This document shows positions 8,200-16,661 of a stretch of DNA of 64,000 bases, piece after piece. Both the position numbers and the translations under genes were made by a program. This stretch comes from Micromonospora sp. H61. GTDB lineage: Bacteria; Actinomycetota; Actinomycetes; Mycobacteriales; Micromonosporaceae. Position 1 is the stretch's first letter; every line of letters begins with the position of its first letter. Below the pieces are notes generated by a model. The model was not told where the DNA came from. It searched no databases and saw only the letters and a program-made list of their open reading frames with translations. Location of the stretch: the NCBI RefSeq assembly GCF_018070325.1, contig NZ_JAGPXY010000010.1, forward strand, positions 1 through 64,000. Direction: 5' to 3'.

Positions 8200-8823
8200 T
8201 CAGCCAGTGAATTCGTTGACGCCGAGGGCGAAGTCCCAGTGGGCGACCCCGTTGCCGGCGAGGCCCACCGTGACCAGGCCCATTCCTTCCAGCCAGTGCG
8301 CCATTCTCAGGCCGCCGACGTCCAGCGGATGCAGCCCGAGGCTCTCGACGAATGCCGCCACTCCCGCCTTGACCTGCGCATCGTCGCCAGCCATGAAGAC
8401 GTCGGGCCGGCCGTTCTCCAGGACATTACGAAAGATGGTGTTGAATGCCTTCACCACGCCGGCACCGGCCGGGGCCACCTTGGCGACTTCCTGCGCGATC
8501 GAGGTCTCCTCGCTGTGGGCCAGTCCGTCGAACGTGGCGTTGAACGGGTTGCTGATGTCGACGATGACCTTGCCCGCGAGGGCGTCTCCGTACTCGGTGA
8601 CGACCGGAACGACAGCGGCGTACAACAGGGCCGTGATGACGATGTCCCCGGCCGGGACGGCGCCCCACTCGCCCGCCGTCGTGCCGCCGCCCAGAGCCTT
8701 CGCCAGGTCATCGGCCTTGGACTGATCGCGTCCCATGACCTCGACGGTGTTGCCGCCCGCCACCGCGAGCGTGCCGATGGTGCGGGCCATGTTCCCCGTA
8801 CCGATGAGGGTGATGCTGCTCAT
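8200..8823 (-). CDS. NADPH-dependent F420 reductase-like oxidoreductase
   Basis: This 207-residue protein starts with the dinucleotide-binding motif IGTGNMARTIG (residues 7-17), followed by VEVMGRD at the end of strand 2. The fold matches the NADP-oxidoreductase (F420-dependent) family of about 200 residues. These enzymes transfer hydride between NADPH and F420 or act on small substrates; whether this copy uses F420 cannot be told. Start at ATG 8823, where the alignable protein begins; the longer upstream frame is a shadow. It lies 34 bases downstream of the SDR gene at 8858, so the two are probably co-transcribed. Confidence 0.85.
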   Translation of the reverse strand: MSSITLIGTGNMARTIGTLAVAGGNTVEVMGRDQSKADDLAKALGGGTTAGEWGAVPAGDIVITALLYAAVVPVVTEYGDALAGKVIVDISNPFNATFDGLAHSEETSIAQEVAKVAPAGAGVVKAFNTIFRNVLENGRPDVFMAGDDAQVKAGVAAFVESLGLHPLDVGGLRMAHWLEGMGLVTVGLAGNGVAHWDFALGVNEFTG

Positions 8824-8857
8824 GAGGTGTGCTCTCTTCCTGATTCCGGGTGTGTGT

Positions 8858-9592
8858 TCAGAGGGCGGTGGTGCCGCCGTCGGCGACCAGTTCCAGGCCG
8901 TTGACGTAGCTGGAGTCATCGGAGGCGAGGAACAGGGCGACGGTGGCGATCTCCTCGGGGCGGCCCATCTGCCCACGGGGGATGAGGGACTCGAAGGCGG
9001 CCCTGGTCGCCTCGTCGAACAGTTCTTCCTGTTTGGCAGTGCCGACCTGGCCGGGGGTCAGGACGTTGACCCGGATCTTGCGGTCGCGCAGTTCGTTGAG
9101 CCAGACGCGGGCCCATGCCTGCTGGACGGCTTTGCTTCCCGCGTAGAGGCTCCAGCCGGGGAAGGCGCCGAGGGAGGCGTTGGATCCGGTCATGAAGACT
9201 GAGCCGTTGTCGTTGATCAGCGGGAGTGCCTTCTGCACGGTGAATAGGGTGCCGCGCGCGTTGAGCGAGAAGGCGCGGTGGAACTGTTCCTCGGTGATCT
9301 CGCCGAGGACGGCGGGTTCGCCCATCCCGGCGCTGGCCCACAGCACGTCGATCGAGCCCTTTTCCCGCTTGACGGTGTCGTACAAGCGGTCTAGGTCGTC
9401 CAGGTCGGCCGCGTCGCCCTGGACGGCGGTGACGTTGCGGCCGATCAGCTTGACGGCGTCGTCCAGTGCTTCCTGCCGCCGGGCCTGGATGAAGACATGC
9501 GCGCCTTCCTCGACGAACAGTTTGGCGCCGGCCAGTGCCATGCCGGTGGATCCGCCGGTGATTACCGCAACCTTGCCATCGAGCTTTCCCAC
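8858..9592 (-). CDS. Classical short-chain dehydrogenase/reductase
   Basis: This is a 244-residue SDR. The cofactor motif near the N-terminus reads TGGSTGMA, with Met in place of the usual Ile. ASAGMG corresponds to the NAG motif, the catalytic serine is in TGSNASLG, and YAGSK supplies the catalytic Tyr and Lys. It is expected to be an NAD(P)H-dependent ketone/alcohol oxidoreductase. The GTG at 9592 gives the family-typical MGKLDGKVAVITGG start with GGAG upstream; a TTG at 9622 is an alternative. It is first in a set of three oxidoreductase genes facing away from a LysR gene, the usual layout for LysR-controlled targets. Confidence 0.9.
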   Translation of the reverse strand: MGKLDGKVAVITGGSTGMALAGAKLFVEEGAHVFIQARRQEALDDAVKLIGRNVTAVQGDAADLDDLDRLYDTVKREKGSIDVLWASAGMGEPAVLGEITEEQFHRAFSLNARGTLFTVQKALPLINDNGSVFMTGSNASLGAFPGWSLYAGSKAVQQAWARVWLNELRDRKIRVNVLTPGQVGTAKQEELFDEATRAAFESLIPRGQMGRPEEIATVALFLASDDSSYVNGLELVADGGTTAL

Positions 9593-9844
9593 GATCACTC
9601 CATTGAGTCGATGAGTATTCAAAACAGATGACTGGTCGGAGCGCCGTTGTCAACGGTTGTGTCGTCGAAACCGTCGAATGACGCAACGGGGCTCGGCTCA
9701 ATTCATCACCTGCCTATGCCGATCCCAGCTCGCTGCTGCCAAGTCCGAGGGCGAATTCTTATACCGATTTCACTCCGGTCCCATCGGGTACCCATGAAGC
9801 GTGCCATTGGCCTGAGTAGGTGTCCAAGACCTCTTTCAGTCGTT

Positions 9845-9865
9845 GCGATACCCTGAAGGCATCGC
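9845..9865 (+). promoter_or_regulatory. LysR-type dyad (GCGAT-N11-ATCGC)
   Basis: A perfect GCGAT / ATCGC inverted repeat with an 11-base spacer fits the T-N11-A rule for LysR-type regulators. It ends 16 bases before the lysR start at 9882, so autoregulation is the first guess. The rest of the 290-bp divergent region has weaker dyads (AGGT-N7-ACCT near 9820). Confidence 0.6.
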
Positions 9866-9881
9866 CCGACCGGGAGGCTCC

Positions 9882-10793
9882 ATGGATCTGGACCTGCGCA
9901 AGCTGCGCTACTTCGTCGCCGTCGCCGACAAACTGCACTTCGGCCGCGCCGCTGATGAGCTGCACATCGCGCAGCCGGTGCTCAGCCGCCAGATCCGCGC
10001 GCTGGAACACGATCTCGGCACCCCGCTGCTGATCAGGGACAGCCACGGCGTGGAACTGACCGACGCCGGCAGGCAGTTGCTGACCGACGCCGGCCCGCTG
10101 CTGGCCTCCGCGCACGCGGTCCGCCGCCGGGTGACCGTGGCCGCGCGCGGCAGCCAGCGGCTAATGGTCGGCTTCCGCGCGGGCATCACGGCCACCCCAG
10201 CGGTACGGCAGTTCGCCGTCCAGCACCCAAGCGTGATCGTGGACGTGCAGCGGATCGAAGGGGACGACCAGGCCACGCTGCTGCTCGACGGCCGCATCGA
10301 CGTCGCCTACGTGCGATTGCCCATCGACGAGACCGGCCTGCGCGTCACCCCGCTGTACACCGAGCCCCGGGTGGCGGTGCTGCCCGCCGGCCACCGGTTA
10401 GCCGGCAAGGAGCAGATCACCGAGGCCGACCTGGCCGGCGAGCCGTTGGTCTGGCATGCGGACACGAGCACGCAGCCCACCAGGCGCACGCACCCTAACG
10501 CCGGATACCTGGTACGCGGGGTGGACGAGACACTCGAGCATGTCGCGGCCGGCCGAGGCATCTCGTTCCTGGCCCGGTCGGCGACCGTGTTCTACTCACA
10601 TCCGGACGTCAGCTATGTCCCCATCCCGCAGCTGGCACCCGACCAGGTGTGCCTCGCTGTGGCGGCATCGCGCGCCTCGCCGCTAGTCGACGACTTCGTC
10701 ACCGCGGCTCAGGCGACGGCCGAGATCACGGCAGAATGTGGGAACTATGAAATGTGGCAGCTTGACGGCGGCGCCATTGCAAGAGACGGCTGA
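9882..10793 (+). CDS. LysR-family transcriptional regulator
   Basis: This is a 303-residue LysR protein. The winged helix-turn-helix is at residues 1-60 (LRKLRYFVAVADKLHFGRAADELHIAQPVLSRQIRALE), followed by a periplasmic-binding-protein-like effector domain at about 90-290. The ATG at 9882 has GGGAGG in front; 13 upstream codons in frame are not needed. It is transcribed divergently from the SDR/reductase set at 7053-9592, which it probably controls in response to an unknown small molecule. A T-N11-A dyad lies just upstream of its start. Confidence 0.92.
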   Translation: MDLDLRKLRYFVAVADKLHFGRAADELHIAQPVLSRQIRALEHDLGTPLLIRDSHGVELTDAGRQLLTDAGPLLASAHAVRRRVTVAARGSQRLMVGFRAGITATPAVRQFAVQHPSVIVDVQRIEGDDQATLLLDGRIDVAYVRLPIDETGLRVTPLYTEPRVAVLPAGHRLAGKEQITEADLAGEPLVWHADTSTQPTRRTHPNAGYLVRGVDETLEHVAAGRGISFLARSATVFYSHPDVSYVPIPQLAPDQVCLAVAASRASPLVDDFVTAAQATAEITAECGNYEMWQLDGGAIARDG

Positions 10794-11001
10794 TTAATCA
10801 GCGAGACAGTGTCACTCCTTTATTTCGATCTCATCGATAATGCGGAGAATCCGCGCGGATGGTGTGATCCGGCAAGGGTTGCCGAGATATCCCGAGGCAA
10901 TATGGGCCGACCGACGAAGTGGGTGTCGCAACCAATTCCAACAGAACGCTCTGTGCACTACATCGGCATGAGCAGACACCGCCCTCGCCTCTACAGAAAA
11001 C

Positions 11002-11313
11002 GCCGACGCCGACTCCTTCGGGTCCGCCGAAGAGGTCTCCACCCCGAAGCGCCTGGTCAGAGCGTTGCCTGTGGGATCGGAGTCTCAAATGACGAAACCG
11101 CGGCCGACCCCAGCAAGCCCCCACAACGCTTCACATCGACCTTTAGCACACCTACAGGCGTGGCGTTAGGCGGCCCGAGACGCCGGCCGGCGCCAGCCAT
11201 CCTGGGCGCAGCAACGCCTGACCAGTTCGACCTCTACTGGGAGGTCACGCCGCACCGCTCGACCTCCATCACCGCAGGTCAAGGCCCCTCGTCTCTCCGG
11301 CATCGGTGAGCAC
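11002..11313 (-). repeat. Dispersed repeat copy 2
   Basis: This copy aligns with 4121-4423 over two blocks at nearly the same spacing. The left block on the minus strand reads ETPIPQATL-stop; the right block reads VLTDAGETRGL and the conserved CACCGCAGGTCAA and GAGGTCACGCCGCACCGCTC stretches. No intact reading frame is present. The interval 10794-11439 holds nothing else that I can support. Confidence 0.6.
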
Positions 11314-11439
11314 GCCGCGGCCAGGAAGAGCACGAAGGGCCGCAGGTTGGCCCGGGACGATCCGCGCAGCTCAGCCGGGTTGAGCGCGGCTCGGCACCAG
11401 AACCCCTGGCCGCGTGGTCGAGTTGCGATGATGTTGTGG

Positions 11440-12477
11440 TCAACCGCGCGGCGCTCGGTCCGCAGGAGCGTCGCGACGCCGAGCTGCACGGCTCGGCGGT
11501 GCGGGGATGGTGCCGTCAGCGCGAGTCGTGGCCGGCGCAGTCGCAGCCGCAGCCTTGGATGTGCGGCGCTGGAGCGTGAGAGTCATGACCAGCACGACCA
11601 GCGCTCCGACGATCAGCCCGAGGATCGCGCTGGCCACCGTGTTGACGAGCCAGCCGAGGAGCCCGCCGAGAACACCCGTGGCGTCGTGGGCGGCGACCTC
11701 CACGTCATGCACGGCCTCGTACAGGAAGTGCAGGTTCAGCTCGTTCGTGCCGAGCAGCAGGATGTGCCCGCCCACCCACAGCATCGCCGCGGTGCCGACT
11801 ACCGTCAGCACGGTGAGGACCACCGGCATGGCCCTCACCAGACCGCGGCCGAACGTCGCGACGGCGCCGGAACGTTGCGACAGGCGCAGCCCGGCGTCGT
11901 CCATCTTGACGATCAGGGCCACCACGCCGTACACCAGAACGGTTATGACGACGGCGACGACAGCCAGGATCGCCAGGCGGGACCCGAACGCCTCATCGAT
12001 GACTTCGTTAAGGCTGATGACCATGATCTCCGCCGAGAGGATCAGGTCGGTTCGTACCGCCCCAGACACCAGTGTCGTCTCGTCCTGCACCTTCTCCTCG
12101 CCCGCGCCGGAGGCACCGTGATGGGCGATCTTGTCCCACACCTTCTCCGCGCCTTCATAACAGAGGTAGGCGCCGCCGAGCATGAGGATCGGAGTGAGCA
12201 GCCAAGGCACGAACTGACTGAGCAGCAGCACCGCCGGCAGGATGATGAAGAACTTGTTGCGCAGCGACCCCACGGCAATGCGCTTGATAATCGGCAACTC
12301 GCGCTCGGCCGCCAGGCTCCGCACGTACTGCGGCGTGACGGCAGCATCGTCGACGACGACGCCCGCAGCCTTGGCGCCGGCCTTCGCGGCGGCCGCCCCG
12401 ATGTCATCGATCGACGCGGCAGCGGCACGGGCCAGCACCGCCACGTCATCCAGCAGGGCTACGAGTCCACCGGCCAA
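11440..12477 (-). CDS. DUF808 (YedI-like) membrane protein
   Basis: This is a 345-residue integral membrane protein of the DUF808 family. The family opening AGGLVALLDDVAVLA is followed by the soluble segment with VDDAAVTPQYVRSLAAERELPII. About six hydrophobic segments follow between residues 75 and 310, for example FFIILPAVLLLSQFVPWLLTP and VLTVLTVVGTAAMLWVGGHILL. The function is unknown throughout the family. A TTG at 12477 is the probable start, with GGAAGGA upstream, because it gives the conserved N-terminus. The basic C-terminal tail (SRAARRRDAPADRAPRG) is cytoplasmic by the positive-inside rule. It stands between two decayed repeats, perhaps as a passenger of an old element. Confidence 0.88.
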   Translation of the reverse strand: MAGGLVALLDDVAVLARAAAASIDDIGAAAAKAGAKAAGVVVDDAAVTPQYVRSLAAERELPIIKRIAVGSLRNKFFIILPAVLLLSQFVPWLLTPILMLGGAYLCYEGAEKVWDKIAHHGASGAGEEKVQDETTLVSGAVRTDLILSAEIMVISLNEVIDEAFGSRLAILAVVAVVITVLVYGVVALIVKMDDAGLRLSQRSGAVATFGRGLVRAMPVVLTVLTVVGTAAMLWVGGHILLLGTNELNLHFLYEAVHDVEVAAHDATGVLGGLLGWLVNTVASAILGLIVGALVVLVMTLTLQRRTSKAAAATAPATTRADGTIPAPPSRAARRRDAPADRAPRG

Positions 12478-12647
12478 GGGAGGGTCCTTCCAGGGTTGCG
12501 CAGAATTCGAACTGGCCCATTCTCGCCCAAGTCCCCGCGCGCGGCACGCCACCGCCCGGTCGCATCTGGGGCGGGAAGCCGGGCGAGAGCTCGAGGTGAC
12601 CGGCTATCACGCTCAGCCGACGACCCACCACCACCGCACCCGGCCCG

Positions 12648-12752
12648 CGCCAGCCATTGCGGAACGACACGCCTGACCACCTCGGCCCCGCCGAAGGGGT
12701 CATCACAGAGGATGCGCTGGTCACGGGATCGCCAGTGGGATCGGTGTCTCAG
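12648..12752 (-). repeat. Dispersed repeat copy 3, partial
   Basis: This is a shorter version of the repeat at 4121 and 11002. It keeps CGCCGAAGGGGTCA, the GCTGGTC spacer and the block that reads ETPIPLAIP-stop on the minus strand. Its flank CGCCAGCCAT...ACGCCTGACCA also matches 11195-11225. It adjoins the recombinase remnant, tying the repeat family to an integrated element. Confidence 0.55.
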
Positions 12753-12789
12753 CTAACGGGACCAGCTACTGGTCCGGCACGGCGGGACT

Positions 12790-13325
12790 GTGCGCTCGAA
12801 CATCGATGAGGCCACCTTTGAACAGGCGCAGACGCTGCTCGTACGACACCGGTTGGGTCTGGACCTCCCGCAACGGCAACGCCGCGCCCGCAACCCGTAC
12901 GTCTTCCGCGGCCTGATCTACTGCGCCGCCTGCAACCGGCGGATGCAGGGCCAGTACAACCACGGCGCCGCCTACTACCGCTGCCGCTTCCCCCAGGAAT
13001 ACGCCCTCGCCAACGACGTCTCCCATCCCCGCAACGTCTACCTCCGCGAGGAGACCCAAGCTGAACGGACCCGAGCCGAAACCGAGCTGCACACGGGGAC
13101 CTCCGCCGCACCACGCCGGATGACCCAGGCAGAGATCACCGCGCTGGTTCACGCCCTCGGGAACATCGTCACCGTGCTCCGCGACGCGGACCCCGCCGAC
13201 AAAGCCGAGGTTCACCGCCACTCGGCCTGCGGCTGACATACCACCTCGAAGCGCAAACGGTGCACGCTGAAACCGATCTCAGCGCGCACCGTGGGCCTAT
13301 GGTTCGTGTCCGAGGGGGGACTTGA
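12790..13325 (+). pseudogene. Decayed large serine recombinase, C-terminal part
   Basis: The sequence preserves the end of a large serine integrase: NIDEATFEQAQTLL (end of the recombinase domain), the zinc beta-ribbon YVFRGLIYCAACNRRMQG ... YYRCRF, then NVYLREE. The coiled-coil is mostly deleted (LREE jumps directly to TQAERTRAE). The conserved tail ADPADKAEVHR is followed by a one-base deletion near 13230, after which LGLRLTYHLEAQTV... continues in the next frame to VRVRGGT-stop. The N-terminal catalytic domain is missing. The last 19 bases overlap the tRNA-Leu gene, a typical arrangement for an integrase at its attachment site. Confidence 0.8.
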
Positions 13326-13390
13326 ACCCCCACACCCTATACGGGTACTAGCACCTCAAGCTAGCGCGTCTGCCATTCCGCCACCCGGAC
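13307..13390 (-). tRNA. tRNA-Leu (anticodon GAG)
   Basis: This 84-nt gene has a 7-bp acceptor stem (GTCCGGG with CTCGGAC, including one G-U pair), discriminator A, a D-arm, an anticodon stem CTAGC/GCTAG with loop TTGAGGT (anticodon GAG), a long class II variable arm (ACCCGTATAGGGT) and T-arm GGGGGTTCAAGTCCCCC. CCA is not encoded. It is the probable attachment site of the decayed element at 10.8-13.3 kb. Confidence 0.95.
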
Positions 13391-13622
13391 CTACGCGTTC
13401 AGCCTACCTCGCCGACCAGATGATCTTTCATCCGGTGGTCGGCACAGCGGGCCGCACGGGGAGTTACTGTACACGCCGCTCGTGGATCATGCACATCGCC
13501 TTCCGGCGCCTCTCCCCCGGCGATCCTGCCGCTGCTCAAGCCGCCTCAAAACGGCCACACCGACACACCGTCGAGGCGTGTCCGGGTAGCGTCCGGCGGC
13601 CCTGTGACGGCAGCATTGCCAT

Positions 13623-16469
13623 GTGTCCCATCCCTCCCCCCTGGCAGCCGCCCAGCACCGAGCCCTCGCCCTACGCGCCGCGGGCGACCTCAGCGCCGCC
13701 CGGCAACTGCTCGCGGAGGCCGTCGAATCCGCTCCCCCGCCGTACGGTGACGACCATCCCGAGGTGCTGCACACCGCGCACCTGCTGGCCCGGCTGCACC
13801 GGGAGGGGGACGACCCGCTCGCCGCCCGCCGGTTGTTGGAGGAGGCGTTCGCGGCGGGCGAGCGCCGCTGGGAGCACTCCGACCCGCTGATGCTCGCGCT
13901 CGCCTTCGAGCTTGCCGAGGTGGCGGAGGAGCTCGGCAACCGACACGAGGCCCGCCGCAACTACACCCGCGTCGCCACCGCCGGGCCCGCCGCACTGGGG
14001 GAGAACCACCCGGCGGTACGCGCAGCCCGCGACTACCTCGGCCCACCCCCGTCGACGCCGGGCGAGCAGCACCCCGCGCCGACGCCCGGCCCGGCCCCGG
14101 TCGGCCCGGTGACCGAGCCCGGCGCCCGGTCGGCGCTCTCCGGCCCGACCCTGTCGCTGGCGACCCTCGCCGCGATGCGGCCCTCCGCCGGTGGCCCGCC
14201 GCCCGCCGTCTCGCCCTGGGCGCCGCAACCGCCGGCCGCACCCCAAAAAACTTCGCCAGCGGTACGCGCACCAGCCACACCCACGTCGCCCCGCGACGTC
14301 ACCCCGGCGCCGGTCCCAGCCCCTCGGGCGGCGCCCGTTCAGCCGGCAGCTTCCTTTATCGCGCCAGCGCAGCCCGGCCCGCCGACGGCCGCACCCAGAC
14401 CTGCGACGCCGCCCCGCCCACACGCCGACGCGCCACCGCCGGCGAATGCGATGTCACCCCGTCAACGCCTCGACGAGCAGGCGTCTGGACCGTCCCGGCC
14501 AGCGGTGGGTCCGATGCCCCGACCGAGGGCTGAAGGCCCGCCGACGACGCCGACCGGGCAGCGGTCACCAGACCGACCGCCGTCCGGGCCGGTCGTGGCA
14601 CCACGTCAACGGGTTGGTGGCCACGCCACCCCGCCGGCGGTCGACGTGCCGCCCACGATGTCGACCCCAACCGCCCCGGCATCGACCGCTCCGCCGGCGG
14701 TGCCGGGGGTGCCGGAACCTCACTGGGACAACCCCACCATCCAGGTACGGCAGATCGAGCCGCTGCTCGCCGAGGAGGCCGCCCGAGCCGCCGCCCGACC
14801 AACCGCGCCGAGCGAATCGCACAATGTGTCCGGCGCCGAGGCGACATCATCGGGCGGGCATTCCCCGACCGTTGGCCACCCGGGGCCGGCGTACCCGGTG
14901 AGCAGTCCACCGGCCCAGCCCATCAGCGCCCCGCCGGTGACTCCGCCTCCGATCTCCGCGCCCCCCAGCCAGCCGTACCCGGTCTCCGGACCACCGGCCC
15001 AGCCATACCCGGTCTCCGGACCACCCGGCCACGGCCAACCCGTCTCCGCACCACCGGGGCACAGCTACCCGGTGTCCGGACCACCCGGCTACGGCCAACC
15101 CGTCTCCGCACCACCCGGGCACACCTACCCGGTGTCCGCGCCGCCCGGTTTCGGGCCGCCCGTCTCGGGGCCGCCCTACGGACCACCCGTCTCTGCCCCT
15201 CCGGTGAGCGCACCACCCGTACCGCCCTGGGGGTTGACCGCACCGCCCTGGAGCAGCAGTGCCCCACCGCAGCCCCTGCCAACTCCAGGTGCCGACTCCG
15301 CCGCCCAGACCACGACGCCTACGCAGACCACGACGCCTACGCAGACCACGGCGGCTGCGCAGGCCGTCACCGCTGGGAGAGACACGCCCGCCGGGCAGAC
15401 CATGATGGACGCGGGTGGCACCGGTGCGGACGGTGACTCCGGGCTGGGCATCCTCGACGCCCCGGTGGTGCCGACTCAGCGGGCCCGTGGCGCGCTGTCC
15501 GACCGGACCGTGGTGTTGCCGTCCGTTCCGGCGCAGGGCGGCCCGGGTGCGGTCGAGGCCAATCTGGGCTGGCCCGCCGCCGCCCAGCCCACCCCGACGG
15601 CCCCGCAGACGAACCCCACCGCCGCGCACACGCACGTCACCGCGGCGCAGACGCACCCCGCGGCCGCCCAGACAAACCAGAGCAACACTCAGGCAAGCCC
15701 GATTACCGCGGAGCCGAGCCCCGCTGCGCAGCCGGCCTGGTCACCGGCCGTCAGCGCCGACCCGGCGCTGGCACCGCCGGCCGCACCGCCACCGGGCCAG
15801 CAGTACCACCACCAGCCGCCTCAGGCGCCGTACCCGACCCAGGACCAGCACCAGGCGCCGTACCCGGGCCAGCAGTACCACCACCAGCCGCCTCAGGCGC
15901 CGTACCCGACCCAGGACCAGCACCAGGCGCCGTACCCGGGCCAGCAGTACCACCCGGCGCCGGACGCGTACCGGCCGGCGTACGCCGATGACGGTGGGTC
16001 GACGGGCCGCAACCGGGCGGCGCTGATCGGCGCGGTAGTGGCGGCCGGGGTGGCCGTCGTGGCGGTGGCGGGCCTGGGTGCGGTGATGTTGACCCGCGAC
16101 GATCCGCCGCCGACCGGGACCGCGCCGACGGCGGCGGCACCGACGGTGGCCGGGCTTCCGCCGGGCGACCTGGAGCTGCGCGACGATTCGGCCACGATCA
16201 CGTTGACCTGGACGGACCCGACGGGCGGCGCGGTGCCGTTCATGGTCGCCGCGGGCAGGGCCGGGCAGGCCCTGGGCGTGATCGCCACCGTGGACCCGGG
16301 CCGGACCAGCTACACGGTCAACGGGTTGAACTCCCGAGTGGATCACTGTTTCACCGTGTTGGCGGTCTACTCCACTGACAGCTTTGCGACTTCCGGGCAG
16401 GTTTGCACCGCGCGGGAACGCGAAGCCACGTCGAGCGGGGAGCCGTCCGGCCGAGCGTCGCCGCGCTGA
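13623..16469 (+). CDS. TPR / proline-rich / Fn3 single-pass membrane protein
   Basis: This 948-residue protein has three parts. Residues 1-140 form a TPR-like helical domain (AAQHRALALRAAGDLSAARQLL ... LAELAEEL type repeats). Residues 140-795 are a very long Pro/Ala/Thr-rich, low-complexity region with YPVSGPPG repeats and a tandem 24-residue QQYHHQPPQ unit. One transmembrane helix at about 799-822 (ALIGAVVAAGVAVVAVAGLG) leads to a single Fn3-like domain to about 935. The TPR part is predicted inside and the Fn3 outside. The start is a GTG without a clear ribosome binding site. It directly precedes the Fn3-MoxR-DUF58-TgpA genes and shares their Fn3/membrane theme, so I infer a common cell-surface function. 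Confidence 0.8.
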   Translation: MSHPSPLAAAQHRALALRAAGDLSAARQLLAEAVESAPPPYGDDHPEVLHTAHLLARLHREGDDPLAARRLLEEAFAAGERRWEHSDPLMLALAFELAEVAEELGNRHEARRNYTRVATAGPAALGENHPAVRAARDYLGPPPSTPGEQHPAPTPGPAPVGPVTEPGARSALSGPTLSLATLAAMRPSAGGPPPAVSPWAPQPPAAPQKTSPAVRAPATPTSPRDVTPAPVPAPRAAPVQPAASFIAPAQPGPPTAAPRPATPPRPHADAPPPANAMSPRQRLDEQASGPSRPAVGPMPRPRAEGPPTTPTGQRSPDRPPSGPVVAPRQRVGGHATPPAVDVPPTMSTPTAPASTAPPAVPGVPEPHWDNPTIQVRQIEPLLAEEAARAAARPTAPSESHNVSGAEATSSGGHSPTVGHPGPAYPVSSPPAQPISAPPVTPPPISAPPSQPYPVSGPPAQPYPVSGPPGHGQPVSAPPGHSYPVSGPPGYGQPVSAPPGHTYPVSAPPGFGPPVSGPPYGPPVSAPPVSAPPVPPWGLTAPPWSSSAPPQPLPTPGADSAAQTTTPTQTTTPTQTTAAAQAVTAGRDTPAGQTMMDAGGTGADGDSGLGILDAPVVPTQRARGALSDRTVVLPSVPAQGGPGAVEANLGWPAAAQPTPTAPQTNPTAAHTHVTAAQTHPAAAQTNQSNTQASPITAEPSPAAQPAWSPAVSADPALAPPAAPPPGQQYHHQPPQAPYPTQDQHQAPYPGQQYHHQPPQAPYPTQDQHQAPYPGQQYHPAPDAYRPAYADDGGSTGRNRAALIGAVVAAGVAVVAVAGLGAVMLTRDDPPPTGTAPTAAAPTVAGLPPGDLELRDDSATITLTWTDPTGGAVPFMVAAGRAGQALGVIATVDPGRTSYTVNGLNSRVDHCFTVLAVYSTDSFATSGQVCTAREREATSSGEPSGRASPR
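14966..15210 (+). repeat. In-gene 30-bp repeat array (YPVSGPPG/QPVSAPPG)
   Basis: Imperfect 24-30 bp units encode alternating YPVSGPP and QPVSAPP motifs, about eight copies, inside the Pro-rich linker. Pro-rich tandem units like this extend as flexible wall-spanning rods and vary in copy number. Confidence 0.8.
15794..15955 (+). repeat. In-gene 72-bp tandem duplication
   Basis: Two near-identical 72-bp units (starting GGGCCAGCAGTACCACC) plus a partial third encode the 24-residue unit with QQYHHQPPQAPYPTQDQHQ. The identity is close to complete, so the duplication is recent or kept by recombination. Confidence 0.9.
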
Positions 16470-16661
16470 GCCGAGCCGAAACCACGTGGAGTCGAGCGGG
16501 AACCGGGCTGAGCTGGAGGTCCACAACGCACACTCTCGGTATCCACAGGGGTGACGGTGCGGGTTCCCCCGCCACCACCAGCGCCATATGATGGCACCCG
16601 GCTCAGGGGAGGGGTCGCCGGAAGGCGCGCCACCTGCCACGACTCAGGGAGGCAGCCGGCT

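Noticed and set aside
15794-15955. Possible CRISPR-like array
   Set aside because: Direct tandem units with no spacers, in frame inside a gene; a protein repeat.
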